Part shown: piece by piece, positions 24,412 through 32,720 of the stretch | How positions within the stretch are numbered: the stretch's first letter is position 1 | Layout: each line of letters starts with the position of its first letter | From: Roseateles_E cavernae | GTDB lineage: Bacteria > Pseudomonadota > Gammaproteobacteria > Burkholderiales > Burkholderiaceae_C | Direction: 5' to 3' | Length of the DNA stretch: 64,000 nt | Assembly: GCF_040187885.1 (NCBI RefSeq) | Contig: NZ_JBDPLH010000002.1 | Location: 1-64,000 of the forward strand | Position numbers and translations under genes: made by a program | Notes under the pieces: generated by a model | Database searches by the model: none | What the model saw: the letters and a program-made list of their open reading frames with translations, nothing else | What the model was told of the DNA's origin: nothing

Positions 24412-27400
24412 ATGCCTGGCGCTCCGAGCCTGCCCCTGCCGGCGCGTCGTGCGCAATACCTGACCCTGCTGGCGACGCTGCTGGGCCTGCTGCTGCTGGG
24501 CCTGCTGGCGCTCGACTACTCGCGGCGCCAGCACCATGCGCAGGAGGCGGCGCGGCTGGAGACCATTGCCGCGCTGCGCGCCAGCCAGGTGCGGGCCTGG
24601 CTCGAGACGCAGCTGCGGGCCGCCAGCTTTGTCGCCGAGCATGGCCAGCTGGGCGAGTGGTACCAGGCCTGGACCGAGCGTGCCGACGCGGCCGCGCAGC
24701 AGCGCCTGATGCAGGAATTGACCCGCTTTGCCGGCGCCATGCAGATGCACCGGGTGCTGCTGCTCGATGCGCAGGCCCGCATCGTCTCGCGCGACGGTCC
24801 CGGGCCCGACAAGCCGCCGCCCGAGCTGCGCGCCGCCGTGCAGCAGGCGCTGGCCAGCGGCAAGACGGCGCGCACCGACATCTATGCGGTCGAGTCGGCC
24901 ACGCTGCCGGAGCGGCTGGACATCGTCGTGCCGCTGCGCGCGCGTGCCGGGGCGGCGCCGCCGGCCGCCGTGGTGCTGCGCATCAGCCCCTGGGACCAGC
25001 TCTACCCGCTGCTCGCGGCTTGGCCGCTGCCCAGCCAGAGCGGCGAGTCGGTGCTGTGGCGGCGCGTCGGCGACGAGGCGCTGGCGCTCAGCGAGCTGCG
25101 CCAGCAGCCCGGCTCGGCCGGCCGGCTGCGCCGGCCGCTGGACCGGCCCGAGCTGCTGGTGGGCCAGGCGCTGCGGGAGGGGGCGCTGCCGGGGCTGACC
25201 ATCACCGGCCTCGACTATGCCGGCGTGCCCTCGCTGGGCGCGCTGCGCGCCGTGCCCGGCACCGACTGGCTGCTGGTCAGCAAGGTGGCGCGTGCCGAGG
25301 TCGATGCCAAGGTCTGGGGCGAGGCGCGCTGGATAGGCGCGAGCACCTTGCTGGCCATGCTGATCGCCGCCGTGGTCTGGCGGCTGCGGCGGCAGCGCTG
25401 GGCCCAGGCGCTGCTGGCCGAGAGCGAGCTGCGCAGCCGCACCCTGCTGGAGGCGCTGGCAGACGGGGTCTTCGTGGCCCAGGATCTGCGTTTCGTGTTC
25501 GCCAATCCGGCCCTGCCCAAGCTGCTGGGCTATACCGAGGACGAGTTCGTCGGCCTGCCGTTCGCGGCGGTGGTGGCGCCCGAGTTCCTGGAGCTGTGGA
25601 CCGCGCGCTTCCTGGCGCGCACCGGCGCCGGCCCGGAGCCGCAGCGCCATTACGAGCTGTGCTGGCTCGACAAGCAGGGCGGGCGGGTCTGGATCGAGCT
25701 GCGCGCCAGCCGCATGAGCTACCTGGGCCGGCCGGCGGTGCTGGGCATCGTCAGCGACATCGGCGAGCGCCGCCGCATCGAGCAGGCGCTGCAGGAGTCG
25801 TCCGAGCTGCTGCGCGCGGACATCGGCGAGCGCCAGCGCATCGAGCAGGCGCTGCAGGAGAGCGAGCGCCTGTACCGCTCGATGGTCTCGGCCCTCAGCG
25901 AGGGCGTGATCATCTTCGACATTGCCGGGCGTGTGCTGGCCAGCAACCCGGCCGCCGAACGCATCCTCGGCTACGGCCAGGCGCAGATGCAGGCGGCCGA
26001 CTGGCAGTGGCGCGCGCTCGAGATGTGCGACAACGAGGGCCAGCCGCTGGCGGCCAGCGAGCTGCCGTTGAGCCGTGTGCTGAGCACCGGCCAGGGCCAG
26101 CACGGCCTGCAGCTGGGCGTGCGCAGCCGGGCCGGGCAGCGGCGCTGGCTCACGCTCAATGCCGAGCCGCTGCGCTCGACCGACGGCCAGAGCATTGTCA
26201 GCGTCGTCAGCTCCTTCACCGACATCAGCGACAAGCGCGCCAGCGAACAGCTGCTGCGCAAGCTCTCGCTGGCGGTCGAGCAAAGCCCCACCAGCATCCT
26301 GATCTCGGACCTGGCCGGCGCAATCGAATACGTCAACGCGGCCTTCACCCGCATCAACGGCTTCGGCCGCCAGGAGGTGCTGGGCCGCACGCGGCTGGAG
26401 CTGCAGCCGCAGCGCGGCCCGCGCGAGCGCGTGCAGCAGATGCGGCGGGCCGTGCAGCAGGGGCAGAACTGGTCGGGCGAGCTGCTGAACCATCGCAAGA
26501 ACGGCGAGATCTTTCACGAGTTCGTCCATATGGCGCCGATCCGCCAGGCCGACGGGCGCGTCACCCATGTGCTGTCGATCGGCGAGGACATCAGCGCGCA
26601 CAAGCGCCAGAGCGCCGAGCTCGACCAGCATCGCCACCATTTGCAGGAGCTGGTGCAGGCGCGCACCGCCGAGCTGGCCGAGGTGACGCAGGCGGCCCAG
26701 GCGGCCAGCCTGGCCAAGAGCGCCTTCCTGGCCAATATGAGCCACGAGATCCGCACGCCGATGAATGCCATCATCGGCCTGACCCATCTGCTGCGGCGCG
26801 ACAGCCGCGATGCGCTGGCCCAGGACCGGCTGGCCAAGCTCGACGGCGCGGCCCAGCACCTGCTGCAGGTCATCAACGACATCCTCGATCTCTCCAAGAT
26901 CGAGTCCGGCAAGCTGGAGCTGGAGGACCAGCCCTTCGCGCTGCGCGAGCTGCTGACGCGCTGCTGCGATCTGGTGGGCGAGCGCGCGCGCGACAAGGGC
27001 CTGCAGCTGAGCCTGGTGGCCGACGCGCTGCCACCCTGGGTGCGCGGCGACGCGACCCGCCTGTCGCAGGCGCTGCTGAACCTGCTCAGCAATGCGATCA
27101 AGTTCACCGAGCAGGGCTCGGTACGGCTGCATGGCGAGCCGCTGGGCCCGGAGCTGCTGCGCTTCGAGGTCAGCGACACCGGCGTGGGCATCACGGCCGA
27201 GCAGCAGCAGCGCCTGTTCCGCGTCTTCGAGCAGGGCGACAGCTCGACCACGCGGCGCTATGGTGGCACCGGCCTGGGCCTGGCCATCACCCGCCACCTG
27301 GCCGAGCTGATGGGCGGCGAGGTCGGGGTCGAGAGCCAGCCGGGGCGGGGCAGCCGCTTCTGGTTTACCGCGCGCTTGCCGGCCGCCGATGGGGCCGATG

Positions 27401-28491
27401 CGGCCGCCGCGATGGCCTCGGCGGCGGGCAGCGAGCGCGAGGCGCTGGACCAGCTGGCCAGCCGGCATGGTGGCGCGCACATCCTGCTGGTCGAGGATAA
27501 CCCGATCAACCAGGACGTAGCCCAGGAGCTGCTGCACGCGGCCGGGCTGACGGTGGACCTGGCCTCGAATGGTCGGCAGGCCCTGCAGCTGGTGCAGCGC
27601 AACGACTACCAGCTGGTGCTGATGGACATGCAGATGCCGGTGATGGACGGGCTGCAGGCGACCCGAGAGATCCGCCGCCTGCCCGGCATGGCGGCGCTGC
27701 CGATTGTCGCGATGACGGCCAATGCCTTTGGCGAGGACCGCGCCGCCTGCCTGGCCGCCGGCATGAACGACCATGTCGGCAAGCCGGTGGCGCCGGCCCA
27801 GCTCTATGCGCGCCTGCTGCAATGGCTGCCCGCGCGCGCTCACTCGGTCGAGGCACTGCCGCCGCCGCCCGAGCCGCTGGCCGATGTGGTGGTCAGCGAG
27901 GCCGAGCTGCTGCCGGACTGGCTGACGCGGATCCCGGGCCTGGATGTGGTGCAAGGTCTGCGCTACACGGGCGGGCGGCCGGCCACCTACTGGCGCGTGC
28001 TGCAGCAGTTCGCCCATCACTTCCAGGACGGCATGCCGGCCCTGGCCGCGGGGATCGAGGTCGGCGCCGGCGACACGCTGCGGCGCTTTGCCCATTCGCT
28101 CAAGGGCGCGGCGGCGGCGGTCGGGGCCCAGCAGCTCAGCGAGCTGGCGGGCCGTATCGAGGCCGGCGACGAGCTGCCGGCGGCGCAGATGCGGCCGCTG
28201 GTCGAGCGCGCCTCGGCGGCCCTGGATGCGCTGGTGCAGGATCTGCGGGCCGCGCCGCTGATGGAGGAGACGCGCCCGGCCGAGCTCGACGAGCCGCCGC
28301 CCGACCCCACCAGGCTGGCCGGGCTGGCGGCGCTGCTGGCGGCCGGCGATTTCCGCGCCGTCGAGCGTTACCGCGAGCTGGCCTCGGCACTGCGCGCCCG
28401 GCATGGGGCGCGCGCCCATGAACTCGGCGAGCGCATCCGTGCCTTTGATTTCGAGACCGCGCTGCGGCTGCTGCGCGGACTGGGCTACTGA
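24412..28491 (+). CDS. Hybrid sensor histidine kinase with three PAS, receiver and HPt domains
   Basis: A 1359-residue inner-membrane phosphorelay kinase. Order: membrane helix (about 15-33); periplasmic sensor region to about 303; second helix (about 306-326); PAS domains at about 340-455, 485-605 and 620-740; HisKA with FLANMSHEIRTPMNAIIGL (phospho-His near 778); HATPase with DTGVGI and GGTGLGLAI; receiver ILLVEDNPINQDV (about 1024) with Asp in LVLMDMQMPVMDG; HPt with FAHSLKGAAAAVG (about 1225). It begins directly after the HD-GYP regulator's TAG, so the pair forms a c-di-GMP-linked signalling unit. The last 7 bp overlap the convergent amn gene. Confidence 0.93.
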   Translation: MPGAPSLPLPARRAQYLTLLATLLGLLLLGLLALDYSRRQHHAQEAARLETIAALRASQVRAWLETQLRAASFVAEHGQLGEWYQAWTERADAAAQQRLMQELTRFAGAMQMHRVLLLDAQARIVSRDGPGPDKPPPELRAAVQQALASGKTARTDIYAVESATLPERLDIVVPLRARAGAAPPAAVVLRISPWDQLYPLLAAWPLPSQSGESVLWRRVGDEALALSELRQQPGSAGRLRRPLDRPELLVGQALREGALPGLTITGLDYAGVPSLGALRAVPGTDWLLVSKVARAEVDAKVWGEARWIGASTLLAMLIAAVVWRLRRQRWAQALLAESELRSRTLLEALADGVFVAQDLRFVFANPALPKLLGYTEDEFVGLPFAAVVAPEFLELWTARFLARTGAGPEPQRHYELCWLDKQGGRVWIELRASRMSYLGRPAVLGIVSDIGERRRIEQALQESSELLRADIGERQRIEQALQESERLYRSMVSALSEGVIIFDIAGRVLASNPAAERILGYGQAQMQAADWQWRALEMCDNEGQPLAASELPLSRVLSTGQGQHGLQLGVRSRAGQRRWLTLNAEPLRSTDGQSIVSVVSSFTDISDKRASEQLLRKLSLAVEQSPTSILISDLAGAIEYVNAAFTRINGFGRQEVLGRTRLELQPQRGPRERVQQMRRAVQQGQNWSGELLNHRKNGEIFHEFVHMAPIRQADGRVTHVLSIGEDISAHKRQSAELDQHRHHLQELVQARTAELAEVTQAAQAASLAKSAFLANMSHEIRTPMNAIIGLTHLLRRDSRDALAQDRLAKLDGAAQHLLQVINDILDLSKIESGKLELEDQPFALRELLTRCCDLVGERARDKGLQLSLVADALPPWVRGDATRLSQALLNLLSNAIKFTEQGSVRLHGEPLGPELLRFEVSDTGVGITAEQQQRLFRVFEQGDSSTTRRYGGTGLGLAITRHLAELMGGEVGVESQPGRGSRFWFTARLPAADGADAAAAMASAAGSEREALDQLASRHGGAHILLVEDNPINQDVAQELLHAAGLTVDLASNGRQALQLVQRNDYQLVLMDMQMPVMDGLQATREIRRLPGMAALPIVAMTANAFGEDRAACLAAGMNDHVGKPVAPAQLYARLLQWLPARAHSVEALPPPPEPLADVVVSEAELLPDWLTRIPGLDVVQGLRYTGGRPATYWRVLQQFAHHFQDGMPALAAGIEVGAGDTLRRFAHSLKGAAAAVGAQQLSELAGRIEAGDELPAAQMRPLVERASAALDALVQDLRAAPLMEETRPAELDEPPPDPTRLAGLAALLAAGDFRAVERYRELASALRARHGARAHELGERIRAFDFETALRLLRGLGY

Positions 28492-29996
28492 AACGCCACC
28501 TCGGCAAAGCTGCGCAGCTTGCGGCTGTGCAGCTGGGTCAGGTGGCGCTTGCGCAGCAGCTCGACCGCACGCAGCCCGATGCGCAGATGCTGGTCGACGC
28601 GCTCGCGATAGAACTGGTTGGCCATGCCGGGCAGCTTGATCTCGCCATGCAGCGGCTTGTCGGAGACGCACAGCAGGGTGCCGTAGGGCACGCGGAAGCG
28701 GAAGCCGTTGGCCGCCAGCGTGGCGCTCTCCATGTCCAGCGCCACCGCGCGGCTCTGGCTGAAGCGGCGCTCGGGGCCGCCGTCCAGATGATTGGGCAGC
28801 AGCTCCCAGTTGCGGTTGTCGGTCGAGGCGACGGTGCCGGTGCGGAAGATCTGCTTGAGCGCCGGGCCGGCAAGACCTGTCACCTCGGCCACCGCCTCTT
28901 CGAGCGCCTGCTGGATCTCGGCCAGCGGCGGGATCGGCACCCACAGCGGCAGCTCTTCGTCAAGCACATGGTCCTCGCGCACATAGCCGTGGGCCAGCAC
29001 ATAGTCGCCCAGGGCCTGGCTGTTGCGCAGCCCGGCGCAGTGGCCCAGCATCAGCCAGGCATGCGGGCGCAGCACCGCGATATGGTCGCTCATGGTCTTG
29101 GCATTGGCCGGGCCGACACCGATGTTCACCATCGTGATGCCGCTGCGGTCCTGGCGGATCAGGTGGTAGGCCGGCATCTGCGGCAGCCGGGGCAGGGCCT
29201 GGCCCAGGGCATCGGCCGCTTCCGCCGACAGGCCGACGCGGCGCGTGACGAGATTGCCGGGTTCGACGAAGGCGATGCAGTCGTCGTGCTCGTGTGGATT
29301 CGCCGGGTCGGGCGTGCGCGCCATCAACTCATGGCCCAGGCGCACGAACTCGTCGATATAGAACTGGTAGTTGGTGAACAACACGAAGTTCTGGAAGTGG
29401 TCGGTCGAGGTGCCGGTGTAGTGGCGCAGCCGGTGCAGCGAGTAGTCGACCCGTGGTGCGGTGAACAGGGCCAGCGGCGCCGGCGCGCCGGGCGGACCCT
29501 GGTGGGTGCCATTGGCGATGCCGTCGTCCATCGCGGCCAGATCGGGCAGGTCGAACAGATCGCGCATCAAGAGGCGGCGCTCGGCGCTCAGCGCGCCCTC
29601 GACATGGTCGTGCTCGCCGAGCGCGAAGTGCAGCGGGATGGGCTGGTGGCTGGTGCCCACCTCCAGGCTCACACCGTGGTTGATCAGCAGCAGGCGGAAC
29701 TGCTCCAGGTAGTAGTCGCCGAACAGGTCGGGCCGGGTCAGCGTGGTCTCGTAGCTGCCGGGGCCGGCGACGAAGCCATAGGCCAGGGTCGAGACCGCGC
29801 GCGCCACCGTGCGGGTGTGGATGCGCACAAAGGGGTAGCAGGCGCGCACCCGGCCGATCTCCTCGCCGGCGACGAAGCGCTGCAGCGCATCGCGCAGGCT
29901 GGCGACGCTGGCGGCGTAGATCTCCTGGGCGCGCGCCAGCGCGGCCTCGGCCTGGTCAAACGCGGTGGGGGCGAAGAAGGGCGGCTTGTTCATCAT
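28485..29996 (-). CDS. amn: AMP nucleosidase
   Basis: A 503-residue cytoplasmic enzyme hydrolysing AMP to adenine and ribose 5-phosphate in purine salvage. The N-terminal AMP-nucleosidase domain (YPFVRIHTRTVARAVSTLAYG, GSYETTLTRPDLF) is followed by a phosphorylase-type domain (MVNIGVGPANAKTMSDHIAV, MLGHCAGLRNSQALGDYVL, ALDMESATLAANGFRFRVPY, where DMES is the nucleoside-phosphorylase-like signature). E. coli Amn is about 484 residues. Two adjacent ATGs (29996, 29993) are possible starts. Its 5' end is overlapped for about 41 bp by the same-strand DUF1127 gene. Confidence 0.94.
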   Translation of the reverse strand: MMNKPPFFAPTAFDQAEAALARAQEIYAASVASLRDALQRFVAGEEIGRVRACYPFVRIHTRTVARAVSTLAYGFVAGPGSYETTLTRPDLFGDYYLEQFRLLLINHGVSLEVGTSHQPIPLHFALGEHDHVEGALSAERRLLMRDLFDLPDLAAMDDGIANGTHQGPPGAPAPLALFTAPRVDYSLHRLRHYTGTSTDHFQNFVLFTNYQFYIDEFVRLGHELMARTPDPANPHEHDDCIAFVEPGNLVTRRVGLSAEAADALGQALPRLPQMPAYHLIRQDRSGITMVNIGVGPANAKTMSDHIAVLRPHAWLMLGHCAGLRNSQALGDYVLAHGYVREDHVLDEELPLWVPIPPLAEIQQALEEAVAEVTGLAGPALKQIFRTGTVASTDNRNWELLPNHLDGGPERRFSQSRAVALDMESATLAANGFRFRVPYGTLLCVSDKPLHGEIKLPGMANQFYRERVDQHLRIGLRAVELLRKRHLTQLHSRKLRSFAEVAFQ

Positions 29997-30171
29997 GGCG
30001 CCATTGTGGCGCGGCGGCGCAGGCCTCCAGCTCACCGCGCCCCAATCCCAGGTCCAGCAGCTCGCGCTCGCTCATCGCGAGCAGCTGGCGGCGTTCGGCG
30101 TGCCGGCGCAGCGCCGCATGCCAGCGCTGGCTGAGGCATTGCAAAAGCGTCGGGGCGTGATGGTCTGGCAT
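29956..30171 (-). CDS. DUF1127 (YjiS-like) small protein
   Basis: A 71-residue basic protein. The segment WHAALRRHAERRQLLAMSER then ELLDLGLGRGEL matches the DUF1127 pattern (basic helix, 'L..L.dreLrDIGLsR.e'). Related small proteins in alpha-proteobacteria affect RNA turnover and phosphate or nitrogen responses, but function here is unproven. GGAAG lies about 6 bp before ATG 30171. The gene is divergent from a LysR regulator, 90 bp away, a pairing seen elsewhere for DUF1127 genes. Its last 41 bp overlap the start of amn, so the two may be cotranscribed. Confidence 0.75.
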   Translation of the reverse strand: MPDHHAPTLLQCLSQRWHAALRRHAERRQLLAMSERELLDLGLGRGELEACAAAPQWRHDEQAALLRPHRV

Positions 30172-30216
30172 GAGGGCTTCCGGTGGTGATGCTGGCCATG
30201 CTCGGCCCTCGGCTAA

Positions 30217-30234
30217 GATTTGAAAAGTTGAATC
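30217..30234. promoter_or_regulatory. Candidate LysR-type binding site
   Basis: GATT-N10-AATC, an interrupted dyad of the T-N11-A type, lies in the AT-rich gap between the divergent DUF1127 and LysR genes, 28 bp before the LysR start. The position suits autoregulation. Confidence 0.4.
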
Positions 30235-30261
30235 ATCTGATCGCAGCCAACAGGAATTCCT

Positions 30262-31200
30262 ATGCGTAGCCTGAATCTCGACCAGTTGCGCAGCCTGGTG
30301 GCGATTGCCGACCTGGGCAGTTTCGCGGCCGCCGCCCAGGCCCTGCACCTGGCGGCGCCGACCATCAGCCTGCAGATCAGCGAGCTGGAGTCGCGGGTCG
30401 GTGCCCAGCTGCTGCAGCGCGGCCGGCGCGGCGCGCTGCCGACCTCGGCCGGGGCCCTGCTGGTGCAGCGCGCACGCGGCCTGCTGCGCGAGGCCGAGGA
30501 AACGCTGGCCGAGCTGGGCCGCCATGCCAAGGGCCTGGCCGGGCGGGTGCGGCTGGCCGCCCAGACCGGGGTGGCCGCCCATGTGCTGCCGCCGCTGCTG
30601 CTGCCGCTGGCGGCGCAGCGGCCCGAGATCGAGCTGGCGCTGAGCGTGCTGGGCACCCATCACACGCTGGCGGGCCTGCTGGCCGGCACGCTGGACATCG
30701 GCATCGTGACCCTGCCGGTCGAGCCGCAGCCGGGGCTGCAGTGCCGGCCCTGGCGGCGTGATCCGATGCTGGCCTGCCTGCCATCGGGCTGGTCGGCGCC
30801 GGCCCGCATCACGCCGGCCTGGCTGGCCGATCGGCCGATGATCGTCAACGACGCCAGCACCCAGATGCAGCGGATGACGCTGGCCTGGTTCGGCGCGGCC
30901 GGCCAGGTGCCGCGGCCCGGCATCGAGCTCAACTACACCGAGGCGATGAAGAGCCTGGTGGCGGCCGGCTACGGCGCCGCCATCCTGCCTATCGAGGCCG
31001 AAGCCCAGGACCGGCATGGGATGCAGCTGCGGCCCCTGTCGCCACCGCTATGGCGCGAGCTGGGTCTGCTGCACCGGCCGCGCGAGCTGCTGGCGCCCTC
31101 GGTCTGGCCGGTGCTGGACGCGCTGCTGGGCGCCGCCCAGCCCCGCAGCTCTCAGGCCGCCTCGAGAACGAAGCCGACGCCGCGCACCGTGCGCACATAG
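30262..31200 (+). CDS. LysR family transcriptional regulator
   Basis: A 312-residue regulator. The N-terminal winged HTH is LDQLRSLVAIADLGSFAAAA then LHLAAPTISLQISELE; the rest is a periplasmic-binding-protein-like effector domain (VRLAAQTGVAAHVLPPLLLP, LAGLLAGTLDIGIVTLP). It faces the DUF1127-amn transcript and probably regulates it. The last 49 bp overlap the convergent response regulator gene, an unusually long tail-to-tail overlap; the terminal SRTKPTPRTVRT may therefore be a run-on extension. The effector is unknown. Confidence 0.9.
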   Translation: MRSLNLDQLRSLVAIADLGSFAAAAQALHLAAPTISLQISELESRVGAQLLQRGRRGALPTSAGALLVQRARGLLREAEETLAELGRHAKGLAGRVRLAAQTGVAAHVLPPLLLPLAAQRPEIELALSVLGTHHTLAGLLAGTLDIGIVTLPVEPQPGLQCRPWRRDPMLACLPSGWSAPARITPAWLADRPMIVNDASTQMQRMTLAWFGAAGQVPRPGIELNYTEAMKSLVAAGYGAAILPIEAEAQDRHGMQLRPLSPPLWRELGLLHRPRELLAPSVWPVLDALLGAAQPRSSQAASRTKPTPRTVRT

Positions 31201-31814
31201 CCGTCGCCGATCTTCTTGCGCAGATTGAAGATGTGCACGTCCAGCGCATGGCTGTCCGAGTGGGGCAGGGCCTGCGCCTCCAGCTCGCGGCGCGTCACCA
31301 CATGGCCGCTGCGCTTGATCAGGGTCAGCAGGATGCTGAACTCGGTGCGTGAGAGATTGATCGCCTGGTTGCCGCGCGTCAGCGCCATGCGGCCCTCGTC
31401 CAGCGACAGGTCGCGGGCCTGCCAGGCCAGTGGCTCATCGGATGAGCCTTGCAGGCCCGAGCGCCGTGCCAGCGCGCGCAGCCGCGCCAGCAGCTCGGCG
31501 CTGGCAAAAGGCTTGACCAGATAGTCGTCCGCACCGCTGTCCAGACCCTCCAGCCGGTCCTCGATGCCGTCGCGCGCGGTGATCACGATGACCGGCAATT
31601 GCGGATCCTGCTGGCGCAGCTTCAGCAGCAGCGCCAGCCCGCAGCCATCGGGTAAACCCAGGTCCAGCACCAGGGCGTTGAAGCGCCGCTCCAGCAGCTG
31701 CTGCTGGGCGTCGACCAGACGCCGTACCCAGACCAATTCGTGACCACTGTCGTGAAGCAGGGAGTGCAGGGATCGACCCAGCTCGAGGTCGTCTTCCACC
31801 AGGCATATCTTCAT
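31152..31814 (-). CDS. OmpR-family response regulator RR1 (no partner kinase)
   Basis: A 220-residue regulator: receiver MKICLVEDDLELGRSL with phospho-Asp in LVLDLGLPDG and Lys in DYLVKPF, and a winged-helix DNA-binding end LSRTEFSILLTLI, ALDVHIFNLRKKIGDGYVRT then VRGVGFVLE. It is of the QseB/PmrA/TctD type and a close paralogue of RR2 (37995) and RR3 (53179). Unlike those, no kinase gene follows; the gene downstream is the convergent LysR regulator. It is divergent from the first GH19-TonB operon, with a direct-repeat box in the gap, and is the likely local regulator, perhaps phosphorylated by one of the other two kinases. Confidence 0.92.
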   Translation of the reverse strand: MKICLVEDDLELGRSLHSLLHDSGHELVWVRRLVDAQQQLLERRFNALVLDLGLPDGCGLALLLKLRQQDPQLPVIVITARDGIEDRLEGLDSGADDYLVKPFASAELLARLRALARRSGLQGSSDEPLAWQARDLSLDEGRMALTRGNQAINLSRTEFSILLTLIKRSGHVVTRRELEAQALPHSDSHALDVHIFNLRKKIGDGYVRTVRGVGFVLEAA

Positions 31815-31849
31815 TTCTGGGCGTCCTGATGGCGTCGCATCTGCGCATC

Positions 31850-31866
31850 CTTAATCATCTCTTGAG
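31850..31866 (+). promoter_or_regulatory. CTTAA-type direct-repeat box 1
   Basis: CTTAAT-N5-CTTGAG, an 11-bp-period repeat, lies in the RR1/GH19a divergent gap, 36 bp from the RR1 start. It resembles PmrA/QseB-type boxes and recurs before the GH19b, GntR and RR3 genes. Confidence 0.6.
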
Positions 31867-31960
31867 GCACTGCGACGCTGATTCATTGGATAGTAATGAC
31901 CAATAGCGTACCAGTGCCGATATCGATGGCTACTGGGTTAAACCTGAGGAGAAGCGGTTG

Positions 31961-32677
31961 ATGCGAGTGTTCAAGGGCCTGATCGCCATCGTGGTGGCAA
32001 CAAGCTTGGCAGCGGCGGCGCAAGGCGCCAGCAGCGAGCCCGGTGGCCAGTTGCTGCTCAGCGAAGCGCAGTTCGAGACGCTGTTCCCGAAGCGTCTGGC
32101 GTTCTACAGCTACCAGGGCTTTGTTGCGGCAGCCCGCTCCTTTCCGGCCTTTGCTGGCGAGGGCCCGGCCGAGCAACGCTGGCGCGAGCTGGCCGCGTTC
32201 CTGGGTCAGATCGCGCATGAGTCCGACGAGCTGCGCGCGCTGCGCGAATACCGCCGCGAGAACTACGACCACTACTGCCGACTCAGCGAGCCCGGCGATG
32301 CCTGCGCGAAGGGCCAGCAGTACTACGGTCGCGGCCCCATTCAGCTGAGCTGGAACTATCAGTACAAGGCCGCCGGCCAGGCCTTGGGCCTGGACCTGTG
32401 GGCCGATCCCGACCGGGTGGCGCGTGATCCGCGTGTGGCCTGGCAAACCGCCCTCTGGTACTGGATGACCCAACCCGGCCCCGGAACCATGACTGCCCAC
32501 CAGGCCATGGTCAGTGGCGCCGGCTTCGGCGAAACGGTGCGCTCCATCAATGGCGTGATCGAGTGCGACAAGCCCGGTGATCGCGAGGTCGCCCGCAAGC
32601 TCGCGCGCCGAGCTGATTTTTACCGCCGTGCCGCAACCCTGCTGGGTGTCAGTCCCGACACCCGGCTGGGCTGCTGA
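31961..32677 (+). CDS. GH19 family chitinase-like glycosidase A, exported
   Basis: A 238-residue protein with signal peptide MRVFKGLIAIVVATSLAAAA, then a compact GH19 (chitinase/lysozyme-like) catalytic domain: FLGQIAHESDELRALREYRR supplies the general-acid Glu of HES and a second Glu nearby, followed by QYYGRGPIQLSWNYQY, the most diagnostic GH19 block, and AWQTALWYWM. It would cut chitin or chito-oligosaccharides outside the inner membrane; activity on peptidoglycan cannot be excluded. No chitin-binding module. ATG 31961 has GAGGAG 7 bp upstream. It is the first gene of an operon with TBDR1 and the NagX-like gene, and a paralogue of 38783-39523. Confidence 0.9.
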   Translation: MRVFKGLIAIVVATSLAAAAQGASSEPGGQLLLSEAQFETLFPKRLAFYSYQGFVAAARSFPAFAGEGPAEQRWRELAAFLGQIAHESDELRALREYRRENYDHYCRLSEPGDACAKGQQYYGRGPIQLSWNYQYKAAGQALGLDLWADPDRVARDPRVAWQTALWYWMTQPGPGTMTAHQAMVSGAGFGETVRSINGVIECDKPGDREVARKLARRADFYRRAATLLGVSPDTRLGC

Positions 32678-32720
32678 ATTTTTCCGACCCTTCCCGAACG
32701 AACCCCCTTGGAGATCCCTC

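Noticed and set aside
22864..28944. Open frame of about 2000 codons on the minus strand through the hybrid kinase
   Set aside because: It is antisense to well-recognised kinase and regulator domains, has low-complexity Gln/Arg/Ala/His-rich translation and no family similarity; a GC-rich shadow frame.
31885..31904. ATTGG-N10-CCAAT dyad before GH19a as a second operator
   Set aside because: Only five bases per arm and not repeated before GH19b; could be chance.
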